Part shown: in pieces, positions 1 to 12,057 of the stretch
Numbering within the stretch: position 1 is the first letter of the stretch
Layout of the letters: each line of letters opens with the position of its first letter
NCBI GenBank assembly: GCA_030549175.1
Contig: JAUKUA010000004.1
Location: 1,860,001-1,924,000 of the forward strand
Origin: Lasiosphaeris hirsuta
Taxonomy: Eukaryota > Ascomycota > Sordariomycetes > Sordariales > Lasiosphaeriaceae
Length of the DNA: 64,000 nucleotides
Direction: 5' to 3'
Notes under the pieces: generated by a model
Told to the model about the DNA's origin: nothing
The model's database searches: none
The model's input: the letters and a program-made list of their open reading frames with translations, nothing else
Program-made: the position numbers and the translations under genes

Positions 1-784
1 CATGACCATGTCGACTCTTCGAGCTGAGATGGAAGCGGCGAGGGCGGAGGTACCGAGAGACATTCAGACTCATTGTAAGTATGGGTGGGAATAAGCGGAG
101 TGTGGGATTGGAGTTGGTGCTAATTGATGGTTCCACACAGGGCAATATGAGGTATGTTACTATGGTTTGCTCCTCAAGCTGTACGAGCCGGCTACTTATA
201 TGCGGCCATCGTCTGCGTCCAACTCTTTTACCGAGGCATCATGGCGGACCGAAGCGCTCTTGGGCTGCCTGGAGTCGGCCAAGGCCTTCTTTGACGCCTT
301 CGCCAACATCCCGCCCGAGGAGTTGCCGTATCTGCCCTCGCCAGTCTTCTCGCACTTATCGTTCGCCATCGTGGCGACGTCAGCGCTCCTCTTCCTGAGC
401 GACTCGGACTGGAATCAGGTGGTTGTGCGAAGGACGATCGATTTCCCCAACCTAGTGCAGCGGCTGAGTGACCGGTTTGACCAGGCGGATCGGGTGGCTG
501 CTGCAGATGGATGGAAGAGGAAAAATAAGCTTGTCGACGATGCTCGGCCGGTCATGGCCATGTACCGGGACAAGCTCCGGTGGATAGAGTCCTGGTTTCT
601 GTCCAAGAGGGGAGGCACAGACGAGCCGCAGCCGCCGGGGGCTGATGTGAACGCCATGGACCTAGATCCTGCCGGGTTCCTCGCGCCTGCGGATTTTGAT
701 GGAGACTGGTGGCAAGCTATGCTGGGGGACCGAGATGATAGTTTTGGCCAGCTGGACCAATCGGAGGGCTCGTCTCGCCAATGA
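1..784 (+). CDS. C-terminal part of a fungal-specific transcription factor (5' end off the window)
   Basis: Two exons are visible: 1-74 (open from the window edge, reading phase set by position 2) and 141-784, joined over a 66-nt intron (75-140, GTAAGT...CACAG). The junction creates a Trp codon and gives the run THWQYEVCYYGLLLKLYEP, which reads like the helical middle/C-terminal region of Zn2Cys6-type regulators. The tail is acidic (residues such as MDLDPAGFLAPADFDGDWW before the stop at 782-784), as often seen in activation regions. The DNA-binding part must lie upstream of the window, so the zinc cluster itself is not seen. Target genes cannot be inferred. Alternative: another nuclear fungal protein with the same all-helical middle homology region. 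Confidence 0.7.
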
Positions 785-1398
785 CGGGAGAGGTGGAGGA
801 GGTGTGTGGTGTGTCGAGGGTAGGTGTGTAGGTGTGTGCGGGGGCGGACGACAAGTAAGTCGGACGAACGATTGAATCCGATATCGAGCCCAGCGGTCCC
901 GGCTCGCCGGTTTGCGAGGTTTTAACCGTTCAGCGCTCAGGGGGCGCCGGGTAGCCATTGGCAGGCGACCGGTAGATGGGTGGCGGCCATTGGACCATGC
1001 TGGCTATGCAATGGGGCCTGCAGCACATGTAGTGCAGCATGTGGTGCGGCTCCCCAGGACCACCAGAACTAGGAAGGGTAGAACGCCTTGTGGTCGGATT
1101 GTGCATCGCATTCGGCGCTTGTATCGCTAAATGGGACATATCATTCTAGGCTGCGTTGGGAACGGGTTAATCGACTCTGCCGGGGCCACACTACTCCGCC
1201 CAATCAGGATGGCAAGCTACCAGGACTTGGGGCACTTGTACATTTTTTTTAAGCCCTGGGCATCGTGTCAGTGTGTCACCGTCCACGCTTTCCTTCCCTA
1301 GCAGGCCCGCAGGCACCGACAATCTGTTCGTTCGCAACCGCAAATACATGTCCTGTACACTTTGAAGCACACCGAGGCCGAGACTCCAAGATTTCCTG
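785..1398. other. Intergenic region between the transcription factor and the Ser-rich gene
   Basis: No supported gene. It ends in the TATA box of the next gene; a T8 tract lies near 1243-1250. The short ORFs on both strands show no recognisable protein. Confidence 0.6.
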
Positions 1399-1405
1399 TA
1401 TATAA
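1399..1405 (+). promoter_or_regulatory. TATA box of the Ser-rich gene
   Basis: TATATAA followed by G. It lies only 4 nt before an in-frame ATG at 1409, so transcription should start downstream of that ATG. This favours the ATG at 1550 as the true start of the gene. Confidence 0.5.
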
Positions 1406-1549
1406 GCCATGAAGACCGAACGTCGAGATTCCCGGACGAGGGACACAGACACCATCGGCCAAGACACACCTCACTCACCTGCAATCAAACAATCAGACTC
1501 CCCCCCAGTCAAGCCCGCCGACTCGCCGCCGCCTCGCCCGTCCCTCAAG

Positions 1550-1864
1550 ATGTCGGACAAGTCAAGCTCGTCGTCTGGCAAGACGGACTGGAACTCGCTG
1601 CTCAAGCACTCGTCGGCCATGGGGATCCTCAAGCCGGGCGTCGTGTTCAACACGTACGGCCAGGGCTCGTCGTCGTCGTCGTCGTCGTCGGGCGCGTCCA
1701 AGCACCCCAGCTCGTACTCCGGGAGCACCACGCAGGGCTCGGGCAGCAGCCGGTACTACTCGTCCAGCAACGTACGCACGCCACACCCCGTCCCGTCTCT
1801 CTGAGAGTTGTAGTGTGGCTAACCCCCCAAATAGAATCCGAGCTCTGGTTCTGGAAGCAAGTGA
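1550..1864 (+). CDS. Small Ser-rich protein, function unknown
   Basis: Exons 1550-1771 and 1835-1864, with a 63-nt phase-0 intron (donor GTACGC, branch GGCTAAC at about 1817-1823, acceptor AATAG). Splicing joins two halves of a Ser/Asn/Gly-rich tail (SSSN + NPSSGSGSK, then stop), which supports the model. The predicted product is 82 residues starting MSDKSSSSSGKTDW; the middle has a less biased motif (WNSLLKHSSAMGILKPGVVF), then poly-Ser (a TCG run at 1669-1689). No signal peptide or membrane segment. An upstream in-frame ATG at 1409 would add 47 residues but sits right at the TATA box. I do not recognise the family; the short conserved-looking core suggests a real small fungal protein rather than a chance ORF. 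Confidence 0.5.
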
Positions 1865-2842
1865 TTTGTTTTCGCGTGCGTGGCCCTTCTCTCGCCACCC
1901 GGAGTTTGGGAATCTCCACCCCCCTTTGGATTGGCGTCTCCTTTTTTTTTTTGGGTCACGGAAACGCACAGCGCAGCGCAGATCATCTTGGTTCAGCTGG
2001 AAGGGCGTCGGGATGTATCACCATCACAGCATTGCGATCTTGGGAAAGGTGAGCCGATCTGGCATCTGCCTCACCGTTGAAGGGGGACACTTTTTTCAAG
2101 TTTCTTGGGATTTCTTTATTTTCATTTTCCTTGGGTACATGACCCGTCTGCGGGTAATTTCGTAGCACACACAGTACTAGTACTTCATATCAAATCAAGC
2201 TTGATCATACCATGTTTTCCCCTCCCTCTCCCCCCCCCAATTGGGACTTGTCCGTCCTCCTCACCCCGCCGCGATCCGTCCCTCCTTACACCATGGCTCC
2301 AAGCGCTCCACCAGGCCGGCGGGCTCTTTCCATCTATCAATTCTATACTAGTCACAGGGTGTTATGGATAGCCCCGTTTCAGCGGCCGCTCCGCCCCATC
2401 CCAAGCCCCCGCCCCGAAATCCCATCCGAGGGGGCAGGTACGGGTGGGTGGGCGCCGGGCACACACCTCCATGTAGTGGACCTAGGTCGCACGCGGTAGC
2501 TATCCCATTCCCCACGCGGTAGTCCCAGCAGCAACAAAAAAAGTACCAAAAGGTAATTGCCATTTCCCCCAGACCAACTAGGTAGCAGGCGCGCCAATGA
2601 TCAAGCGGCTCATATCCACCCACAATGCCGTGATCCACCATAGTAGCGCGCTCAGCGGTGCCGCCAGCAGTTCGCGATAGAGGAATATACGAGGTTTATT
2701 CTCGAGCACAGCGCCCAGCAAATAGTTTTGCGATAGAAGGGAAGAGTAGGGTAGGATTCTAATTCTAGTAGCGGGAACGGAGAGGGGTACGGTGGACGGG
2801 CGTAGCACCTCTAGCGTAGGGGAGCAGCCAGCCAGCCCAGAA

Positions 2843-2875
2843 CCCAGACCCAGACCCAGACCCAGATCCAGACCC
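2843..2875. repeat. Hexanucleotide microsatellite (CCCAGA)n
   Basis: About five and a half units of CCCAGA with one A-to-T change, followed at 2888-2910 by a GCTGT array. Confidence 0.9.
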
Positions 2876-3540
2876 TACAGACCCGGGGGTGCTGTGCTGT
2901 GCTGTGCTGGTAGGCCCAGAGAGAGGGAGGGGCAGACAGAAGACAGGTGGAGTGGTTGGGCGCAATCATAAACTCCCGGCGGCAGTCGATTAGGAAACAG
3001 ACCTAACTGTGAGCAGTGCGCACCATGGAGCAACGAGCACCTGAGCGGAGCGAGCAGAGCAGAGCGGGCGATGTGCACGCCTGGGCAGCAGGCACAGTGT
3101 GGGTTGGACGTGGAAAGTGGAAAGCGCGCCAAGACCCGGACGAGACCCGGAAGGAATGGGAGACCCCACTTTTATCCGAGATTCCCAACGCCCCAGAGTC
3201 CGAGCCAGCCTCCCAGCGTCGAGCCTGGGCACGTGTCTTGTCCGAGATAGGGTAGGTCGGGGGTACTACTCTTTCTCCAACCTTTTCTTTTCCCTCTTCT
3301 CGAATCGTCCGAGGCGACACTATCTGCCGCCGGCGGTCTAGACGCGAATGCAGCAATCATGTGTGCGATATTAATGTGGTTACCTAGTCTGCCGCGGCGT
3401 GACGTGACGCGACGCGAATTGCTGGCTCGCATCTCGTCCCTGTTGGCTCCCCGGAAACCTGTTCAGGTTTGGGGATTGAGGTCCTAGATAAGACTTGCGT
3501 CAGGCGCCCCAAGGAGCCGAAGCCGAGGCGCGGCATCACC

Positions 3541-3567
3541 GCGCCTGCGCCTGCGCCTGTGCCTGCG
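3541..3567. repeat. Hexanucleotide microsatellite (GCGCCT)n
   Basis: Four and a half units of GCGCCT, the last slightly changed (GTGCCT). Confidence 0.85.
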
Positions 3568-4007
3568 CGGCTATCGGATGTCTGGCCCTTTTTGTGGTAG
3601 TGTAGGACGCCGGATCGGATGGGACACCTAGTCACCCCGTGCCACCTGGTGTATGCACCTATAGATTTGCGGTGCGATTGGCATTGATGGGGAGCGATTG
3701 GAGCGCTGTCCTTGGGAATCCTACCGGCCGGGTAGGGCTTATGCATGGATCGTCTGCCAGTTTAGATTGCCTAATTGGGATTGGGGGCGTCAATGTGGGG
3801 GAGCAGGATGGATTGGAGCTGCTACCTGAGCAGGATTGGGCGGGAATCCTCAGCTGGCCCTAGCTCAGTGCTTAAAACGGAATTCTTACACCCAGAACGC
3901 CTACAAGAAGGCGTTTTTTTTTTTTTGTCTCGCAACGTTGTCGGTTGTCGAGCAGACCAGTCCGTCGTGAGCGCTTACTCCCCAGCTCCAAGCACCAATC
4001 GCTGCGA

Positions 4008-4078
4008 CACCACCACCACCACCACCACCACTACTCTGGCACTGCACTGGCACCGCACTGACACTGCACTGGCACTGT
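4008..4078. repeat. (CAC)n microsatellite followed by ACTGCACTGGC-type minisatellite
   Basis: Nearly eight CAC units at 4008-4030, then about four imperfect units of 10-12 nt resembling ACTGCACTGGC. Confidence 0.85.
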
Positions 4079-5491
4079 AGCTGCGCTCCATGGCGTATAC
4101 GTCTCTAGATCAGGGTGCGATTCAGAAGGTGCGAACTTTGCGAACTTGCGAATGGGTATGCATGCCGCTGCGTCGACCCGAGGCGGGCCTGCAGTGAGAC
4201 GCGCGCGGCGGATGCCCTATCCGTCTTCACGATGGCCATTTTTGCCGCGCCCCCAAGCATCAGCAGGTGTACGTAAGGCTAAGGGAGGGGGGGAGGAGGG
4301 GTCGAGAGGCGGGACCTGAGGGGGTGCCACGCTACCGACGATGTGAGTAGGTAAGATATAAGGTTCTTACACCGGGCAGCCCTACGCTCCTGCCAGGGTC
4401 CGAACATGGCCTAAACATGGCCTGGACAGGGATGGGAACCGCCTGTGTGACAGCCCCAAGGCCAAAGTTCCCACCTATCACCAGCTGCACCTCCCAGGCA
4501 CCTACCTATCTACCTCGGACCGCACGGAAGCGCCTGGAAAGGGGGCCGATTCCTCGGCGCGGAGTTTGTAGACGTGCGGAGTTGTCTATCTGTCCCCGAG
4601 GTGCACCTCCCCCCAAACCTGCTCACCATGCCCGTCTTTCATCTTCTCGAATTTTCCCTCGCTCCTTCCCCGTGACCAAGACCGAGCGGCGAGTGACTCT
4701 TAGTTGCCTATTCCTCCAGCACCGAGAAAGGATTCCTGCTTAGATTCAGCTCATAACACGCACGGCATGCAGCTACGACCCACCGCCAGTAGACACGCGT
4801 AGACACACCCCCCATGATGACGCTTTGAAATCATGATCCATGACCAAATTGTCCTCATGCCTCAGGCTCGCAACTCGCAACATACAAGTCTCGTGTGCCA
4901 CTTCATATCCCTGTTGCATCAAGGCTTTCTTTTCTATTCTCGATTTTCGCGCTGGGCTATGGTAGCTCCTTAATCTTGCTGTTTGTTGTGAAATGTGGAT
5001 CAACTTACGGCGAAGCCCTCGCCAAGTCATCGCGGGTGGCGGTGATGAGCCATGGCGCGAGGCTAGGCTAGGCATTGATTAACCTAGCCCGTGATGACAC
5101 CGAGCCGAGCCTGGCTTACCTACCTTCCTATTTTTACTGAGCATGATGACTTTTTCTTACATGGCTGCTCAATCGCGGATAAACTCTGCCCTGGCCTCAT
5201 CGCCTCGTGGACTTTACACATTTCATCAAGATGGTTCAGGGAGTAGTTTCATAGAGTTTGAGATTCATCAGTCATAACCATACCTCAGGGCTTGTAGTAA
5301 GTACTAACTAAGCGATAAGATAGCTAGAATATCGTGTCATGATGTCCGGAGATACCCTGTGAGAGAGGGTGTCCCACCCACCCGCGTCCCCCCTCCCTCC
5401 CAGTTCAAGAAGCAGTTTAAGCGTAAAAAGAAGACAAGAAAAGAAAAAAGAAAAAAACAGTCTTGAACAAAAGCGGGATGAAAAAGATGAT

Positions 5492-6491
5492 TTATGCGCT
5501 TCTTCCCCCCCTCTTCTGTTTCCCCCGTCCGTGTTTGTTGCGCTCATGGCGCCTGAGATGATCACTTCTCTTATATGGCTTCAGGCTTGGACAGTGGCGG
5601 CAAGGGTACAATATGACCGGGACGTTGACCAAGTAGGCCAATTCCTCATGTTTCGCCACAATGTGCTTGTCCCTGTCAGCCATGAATGGGAACCCCTTGC
5701 GGCAAAACGGGCACTTCTCAGGCTTATTTATTTTGCGCTTTTCCCTCCTGCACTCACGGGTTAGTCCTCGGGGGCTACATCCAGAAACATCGGGGAGGGT
5801 TTAGTTACATTGGGGTACGCGGAGGGGCAGTATTGGGCATATGGATGTCACTTTGTGCTTGGCTCTGGGGTCTTAGCTCTGGTTCTGATGGCTGCTGGAA
5901 ATCCGCGGCCTGGTGCATGAGACCATCTCCACCGCTACTTTCGTGGAATGTAGCCTGGTCGAAGTGAAACTGAAAATGAGGACTTGGCGTTGCCGGCGTC
6001 ATTGGATGCGGTAAAGAGACGGCCGGTGAGAGCTGGGTGGTAGTGTCGGAGGCGGCTAGCGGGCTAGCGGAGGCAGGATCCGACCACGGTGGCGTCCAGG
6101 TCGTGTCGATTGATGTGGTCGGAGTGATGACCTCGGCGTCTGGTACTGGTTGAGAGAGCCCCTGAAGCGTGTCCTCGTTCAATCCCATCTCCAAGTTCCC
6201 CCACATGCACATGTCGTCCAGTTGTTCCGCTGCGAGGTACTCGGCAGCGGCTGGAGGGGCGCTCGAAAACGAGTGCTCGGGGAAATCAGGCACATCTGAA
6301 CCATTGGTGCCAGAAAGTGCTTGTGGGGGGTTAGCAGAGCAGGGGACGTACTCAGGCTGGGTATCTTCCAGGAAGAAAGAGCCAAGATTCTCATTGGAAC
6401 TTGAGAGCGTGTCGTCCACAGAGTCGACTCGCCAGTCATCATGGGATTCAAGTCCCGCCAAAAAGGCGTAGTAGTTGTCGTGTGACTCCAT
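5492..6491 (-). CDS. C2H2 zinc-finger transcription factor
   Basis: Complement of exons 5809-6491 and 5492-5747, with a 61-nt phase-2 intron (donor GTAACT, branch GACTAAC, acceptor TGCAG). The first exon is acidic and rich in Ser/Pro/Thr and begins MESHDNYYAFLAGLE; the second encodes both zinc fingers at the C-terminus. Finger 1 is CPFCRKGF...HIVAKH (C-x2-C-x12-H-x4-H) and finger 2 is CRHCPSLKPY...HLRRHERNKH, followed by a basic tail GRGKQKRGGRSA that could act as a nuclear localisation signal. Only the spliced form joins the activation-type N-terminus to the first finger, which supports the intron. Length is about 312 residues. Expected to be a nuclear DNA-binding regulator; targets unknown. 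A longer frame upstream (6492-7039) has no ATG in frame and was not used. Confidence 0.85.
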
Positions 6492-8232
6492 TATATCTGA
6501 TTTTGCGGACAAATTGTTTTGTTCCGACTTGACGGTTGTGGGGGAAGGTTGGAGTGTCGATTTGAATGCGTTTTGGTTTGTGGGCTTGCAGTGCTGAGAA
6601 TGTTCAAGTTTTGTTCAAAGTTAAAGCAACCCCTTCGCGGGAATTGCGCCTGGACCTTTTTGCGACGTATCCAGGTCCCCAATCTTCTGAGAAGGGGCAG
6701 AGGGTCAGTTTCAAGCACCATGGCAGGCACCGTGGCAGGCACCACCGCAGGCACCGTGGCAGTGACAAAGGGGGTTGATGGCGTACGAAATCCATAGAAA
6801 GCTCTCGCAAATATTCCGACGCCATCTTTCTCTCCTTTGGTCCACGTCGTGGCCAAACAGCGCCAAGGCCTTGCCAACTCCCATCGGATTCCATCATCCA
6901 GTGAATCCTTGCCCGAGGAGCTGTGGGTGGGAACAAGGCATTTAGCTGCCGAACTAAAGTAGGGCAACTTCCGTTGAACCATTCCATGCCCCGGGCAAAA
7001 GAGTGTAGACGTGGAGGACTGAGCGAGTTGACGAAGCATCCTGGTCAGATGTTTGTGCTGAGGCGGTGGAAACTGCGACCAGAGAAATAAGAGTTAGTGA
7101 CTGTCAAAGATCACGGCCGAAGTAAACCTACAGCATATTTGCCTTGATGTAAATACTGTCTCAAGGTCAAACTTGCAGTTGTCGGGGAGGAAAGGCTAAA
7201 AAAGGGAGGAAAAGCCAAAAAGGGGAGGAAGGTAAAGTTAGGGCGGGCGGGAGACCAGCTTTGACCCCCGACTTTTGAACGCCTGCAACCAACGAGATCT
7301 GGCTTCGCAATAATTGCTTATCGCAAAGCCTAGCTCGCCGTCACAAGCTTCGACGGTATTGCAAGTTCGCTTTACCGTAGGGGCCGCCGCCGTTCTCCCG
7401 CCGGAAGAGGAGAGGGAATTTTGAAGGTAGTCGATGAAGGTTGAGGAAAGAGAAACCGGGAGATGGCTGATGGAGGGCTCCACGCAATTTAAGGACTTGG
7501 GTGACCCCTCACCGATACCGTGACGAGACCGTATCTTCCACCGCACCATGGCTGCTCTTTTATGTATTTCAAAGGTACCTGCCTAGCGGTCTATGATTGG
7601 GTATTCCGGGGGAAGACAGCCAGCCTGGCAAGTGCTTCTGCTGCGCTCTTTGGCTAACTCTGGGGACTACAGCACCACATGATTGGATACCATGCACTTG
7701 GATTGAATCGCCCAAACAACACCGAGATCCGAGGTCCCACAGGAGCGACTGGATGAGACTGTCTGCTTCTTCATGCACCCGAACGATGGGGAATACACAC
7801 TACGCCCCACCGAGGAAGGAAAGGCGCTAATTTGGCATCAAATCAAGATTCATTCTTGGGTTGAGATGCAAACTTACAACCTGTGAGTATCCAAAGTTTC
7901 ACTTCCAAGATCTAACCACTAAGTTAGCGGTAGTAGTAATAACGGGGGTAAATCGCCCCATTTGGTGGATATTTGCCGGGTTGGTGGACAAATCCCGGGC
8001 CCAGGGGACGAGGACCACGAACGTTACTTCCCGCATTAGAGCTTGAGGTATCCTCTACAATATGGGATCCCCTACAATATATACAATCCATAACCCCCAG
8101 TCGGCAGAAGTCGCAGATTGCGGGGAACTCTGCGCTGTGCGTTCTGTGACCCGCCTAAGGTAATCTTCCGATTGTAGATGAGACACTATAGCAGGAAATA
8201 GTCGCTCCGCATGGCACCTGGGTACATTCGAC
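6492..8232. other. Divergent intergenic region (C2H2 factor / pectate lyase)
   Basis: About 1.8 kb shared upstream region of the two divergent genes. A short tandem of GGCAGGCACCGTGGCA-type units lies near 6722-6764. No supported coding region. Confidence 0.6.
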
Positions 8233-8240
8233 ATATAAAT
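8233..8240 (+). promoter_or_regulatory. TATA box of the pectate lyase gene
   Basis: ATATAAAT, about 100 nt before the start codon at 8341. The position suits an inducible secreted-enzyme gene. Confidence 0.5.
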
Positions 8241-8340
8241 GCCAGTAAGCATGTATTGCATTTACCCTAGACACTCTCCTCCACCGAACCTGGTACGTGG
8301 AACGCCCATCGAGCACCCCTCTGAAGTTCCTCTAGTCGAA

Positions 8341-9800
8341 ATGAAGATCTCAACTCTTAATGTCTACAGCTATTTCCTGGCTCTGACGGCGGCCACACCA
8401 ACTCCTACACAAAACCATGCTGCCGTCGACTTGGAGAAAGCGCATGCGCTAGGTAAAAGGGCAACTGTCTCAGACAAGGCCACCGTCGGGTTTGCAACCC
8501 AAAATGGAGGGTTGGCAACAGCCGACATCGCTCATTTTGGAGCAATCGTGGCTAACTTCCCAACAGCACCTCGGGGGGCTCAGGGGGCACCGTGACGACG
8601 GTGTCAACACTCGCCCAGTTCACTTCTGCCGTTGACGAAAAGAGCAAGGCACCGGCCATTGTTGTTGTTCAAGGCGTCATCAGCGGCAACACAAAGGTCC
8701 GAATCGGAAGCAATAGAACCATCTTTGGTCTGCCTGGGGCTGGTATGCTATACCCATCTTCACAGCCCCCATATAGTAGTCTACAAGACTGACCATCGGT
8801 GTTCCCATGTTAGGATTCAATGGCGTTGGGCTCTTATTCCGCAAGCAAAGCAACCTCATCTTGCGGAACATTGTCTCTTCCTCCGTTCTCGCTACAAATG
8901 GGGATGGCATCGGCATCGAGGTATGCTGGGGATGTGTTCATCACCAAAACCCCGTCTCTGTTGCCGGCTACTGCTGACATGGGCAATCTTCGTCCTGATA
9001 GAACAGCACCAACGTTTGGATTGACCACTGTGAGTTCTACTCGGCACTTACCAGCAACAAGGACTTGTATGATGGACTAGTGGATGTAACTCACGGCTCC
9101 GACTTTGTCACCATTTCCAAGTACGTTGCCCCCTATCGCTCCCTATCTCGTACTTTTTCCGACACTCCCACAGCACTTACTTTCACCATCACTGGAAGAC
9201 TTCCCTGGTCGGCCACAGCGACAGAAACGGAAACGAAGACAAGGGCCGTCTCCGGATCACCTATGCCAACAACCATTGGAACAACTGCGGCTCACGAGGG
9301 CCTTCGCTGCGGTTTGGGACTGGGCATATCTACAACTCGTATTATGAGAAGTCAGCAATCCCCCGTCATGCAAATGGGGTACTTGATAAATAAAGCTAAC
9401 AGTGATATCGGAATACAGCACGCACTCGGCGATCAACACACGAATGGGTGCGCAGGTCCTTGTCGAGAACAACGTCTTCAAGAACGTGACGAACCCAATC
9501 ACGAGCGTTGACTCACCAGAAGTCGGGTAAGTGTCCAATGCTGTCTTGTGAAGGTCTCGACTGATCATGCGTAGATACGCGATTTCCATCAACAACGACC
9601 TAGGATCAGGAGCCAATAGAGCACCCAATGGCACGCTGCTGGCCAGTTCGATCCCCTACCAGTACTCCCTGATCAGTCCGTTGACAATCAACACGACCAT
9701 TCCTGGGGAGGCAGGGGCCATCTTGACGTTTGCGCCCACGAATGGGACTGCTCACTGGGGCCAGGGGAGCTGGCTGGCACGAGCACGGAAGTTGTGGTAG
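8341..9800 (+). CDS. Secreted pectate lyase, polysaccharide lyase family 1
   Basis: Seven exons: 8341-8510, 8567-8742, 8814-8920, 9002-9120, 9174-9350, 9419-9526, 9575-9800; 360 residues. The enzyme cleaves polygalacturonate by beta-elimination outside the cell, using calcium. A signal peptide (MKISTLNVYSYFLALTAATP) is followed by a probable Kex2 site (LGKR) just before the mature start ATVSDKATVGFATQNGG. PL1 landmarks occur in order: FNGVGLLFRKQSNLILRNI; the metal-binding strand VWIDHCEF with DGLVDVTHGSDFVTISN; then FHHHWKTSLVGHSD, and the catalytic-Arg region NCGSRGPSLRFGTGHIYN. All phases match. One donor is weak (GTTGGC at 8511) and another is GTCAGC (9351), chosen because it alone gives YYENTHSAINTRMGAQVLVEN. 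Length is usual for the family. It converges on the P450 gene downstream; no functional link is evident. Confidence 0.93.
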
Positions 9801-9946
9801 ATACTGAAATCTTCGAGTCGTTTTCGTGACGCCAGTCGGGGATTTTTCGACGGGTAGTAGACGCACACCAGGTTCGCCATTCATCTAGAATTTTCTGGGA
9901 AGCAGCCTGTTTGAGGCCACCCACCCGCGATTAAAAATAAAATTAA

Positions 9947-9977
<31 letters not shown>

Positions 9978-10206
9978 CGTTGCCAACGCGCTCTGGTTAG
10001 CTTGCAGTTTATTAGCTCATCACTTTTTGCGCCTCACAATACTAGGTAACTAACTACCTCTTCTTTACGTCACTGTATTCATTTTCGAACTGGGTTAGAA
10101 ACAGTTTTTCGTATTACTATTAAGGTAGACAACACACCCGTTTCCGACACAAACTGATACTCATTCCACCCAACCAGGTATTACCAGGTACAAGCCTTAC
10201 GGGCAT
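9801..10206. other. Convergent spacer with a poly-A tract
   Basis: Between the ends of the pectate lyase and P450 genes. It holds an A26 run (9952-9977) preceded by AT-rich sequence; otherwise nothing seen. Confidence 0.7.
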
Positions 10207-12057
10207 TCACTTCCTCATCTTCAACGTGGTAACGACGCCCTTCTGCCTGGGAAACCAACTGTTCCACACTTTCCACTCCTTGTTCGGATCCGCCAAGGCA
10301 ATGTCATATCTGTTCACCAACGTCGCGACAATCTTGTAAATCTCAACCAATGCCAAGTTCCTTCCTGCACAGATGCGCGACCCGCCACCAAACGACAAAT
10401 CAGCCGCATTGAACCTCTGCATCCGCAACCGGTACGCCTCCTCGGTCTCCCCCTTGGCCTCGTCGCGAAGCCACCTCTCAGGGCGGAACTCCTCAGCATC
10501 GTCACCCCACACACTCTTGTTCCGACCCGTGATGTACGCATTGAGGCCCACCGCCGCGCCAGCGGGGACATGGGACCCATCAGGCAAGACCAGGCCGGTG
10601 TCGGGGACGTACCGCTCCAGAAGCATAGAAACCGAGGGGTGGAGACGCATCGACTCACGGACGACGGCCTCGAGGAACGGGATCTGGCGCGCGACGCTAT
10701 AGGGGGCGGGGAGGTCGCGGTCGATGCCGGCGGCGCGGATCTCGGCTTCCAGGCGGCGGTAGACGGCGGGGTGCTTGAGGGAGAAGTAGAAGATGGCGCG
10801 CAGCGTGATGGCGGTGGTGTCGGCGCCCGCTATGATGTTGACGAGCAGGTAGCCCATGATGGTGCCGTCGTCGACGAGGTCCGGGTGCGTCGATTTGGAG
10901 TCGATAAAGTGCTGTAGGTAGTCCGGCGTCTTGGGGTTGTATGATTCGTCCTTGCCTTGCAAGCGTGCGACGAGCGACTCGAAGGCGATGCGGGTCGCAT
11001 TGCTGAGGTTGGGAGGGCCAATGCGCACGATGGGGTTCTTGTCCAGGACGTAGTCCAACCATGGCATCTGCCCAACGGCGGAGAAGTAGTCTAGGGCTTT
11101 GTCGGCGACGGCGATGGTGTTGTCGAAGTCATGGCCCTTCTCCATATAGCCCCAGCTCTGGCTGAAGGTCACCGAGCTGATGAGATCCCAAGCATCTACA
11201 CCTCTGGGTCAGCGGAAGGGTGAGGGACGGCGGGCTTCGGCAACTTACAAAAGGAAATCCACTCGCCGAGGTCGCACTCCTTGGGCCCGTTGGGGCCTTT
11301 GGCGAAGCGGTTGTCCAGCTGTTTGCAAAAGTCGCCAACAACCTTGTTCATGATGGGCTCCAGCCCTAGGACGGAGCTGAGCGAGTAGTACTTGACGATG
11401 GGGCGCTTCATGCGTGCGTGCTCAGCCTGGTCCGTTGTGCTGAACATGTGGTAGACGATCTTGCCATTGATCAAGGTGCTGTTGTTGTGGTAGAACTCGG
11501 TCTGCATTATGCCTTGTCAATCCCTGCCGGTGCTCTCTCCTGAACTGTCTTTGCAAGTACAGACCTTGTGCCATTTTCCGTCGGTTCCGTAGATCGTCTT
11601 GATCAGCTCGGGGTAGTCGAGATCGAGAGTGTTTGGCCCAATGCGCACGACGGGGCCGTATTTCTCGTGGAGCTTTTTGATGATAAGGTGGTAATCCCCG
11701 CTCTTGACTTGTGCCAGTCGCCAAAGGTTTGTGTATCCTGTGTATGGCGCATGTAAGTTACGGACCCTTCTGCTTGGCGTCCGAGGCCGAACTGGTATTT
11801 GCAGCACCGAGCGAGCAACGTGGGATGGCATCATGGGTGTGGGGAGGTGGGTTCCTACCTGCGAGGAATGGGCCTGGGTACTTGCGGAGCGGCGAAGCAG
11901 CCCACGAGAGAGTGAACCAAAGGAAGAGCGTGGCGAGTGGGACACCGGTGAGAGCCAGGATAAGACCTGGTCCAGACACTGACTTGAGTTGGGACAGAGG
12001 CAGACTATGGCGGAACGCACTCAACGAGTCGAGAACAAGGCCGTTTGAGGGCTCCAT
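10207..12057 (-). CDS. Cytochrome P450 monooxygenase, pisatin demethylase-like
   Basis: Complement of exons 11859-12057, 11565-11737, 11249-11501 and 10207-11195; 537 residues. The N-terminus has a membrane anchor (about residues 27-50) and the hinge RKYPGPFLAG. Class II P450 motifs are all present: I-helix AGADTT for oxygen activation, K-helix ESMR (ExxR), FRPERWL (PERF-type) and heme loop FGGGSRICAG with the iron-ligating Cys at about 484. It should sit on the ER membrane and need the NADPH reductase. The first junction reads PFLAGYTNLWRL and the third YAWDLISSVTFSQ, typical of fungal P450s near the pisatin demethylase / benzoate hydroxylase group; the substrate cannot be told from sequence. 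No biosynthetic core enzyme lies next to it, so xenobiotic or plant-compound oxidation is a reasonable guess. Confidence 0.92.

Larger units (their letters stand above)
1865..5491. other. Gene-free 3.6-kb stretch with several simple repeats
   Basis: No reading frame here looks like a protein. It contains a CCCAGA array (2843-2875), a GCGCCT array (3541-3567), a CAC array (4008-4030) followed by imperfect ACTGCACTGGC-type units (to 4078), and several pyrimidine tracts. The part near 5492 is expected to be the 3' UTR of the C2H2 gene on the minus strand. Confidence 0.6.

Noticed and set aside
1409..1549. Upstream ATG of the Ser-rich gene
   Set aside because: It lies 4 nt after the TATA box, so it should be upstream of the transcription start.
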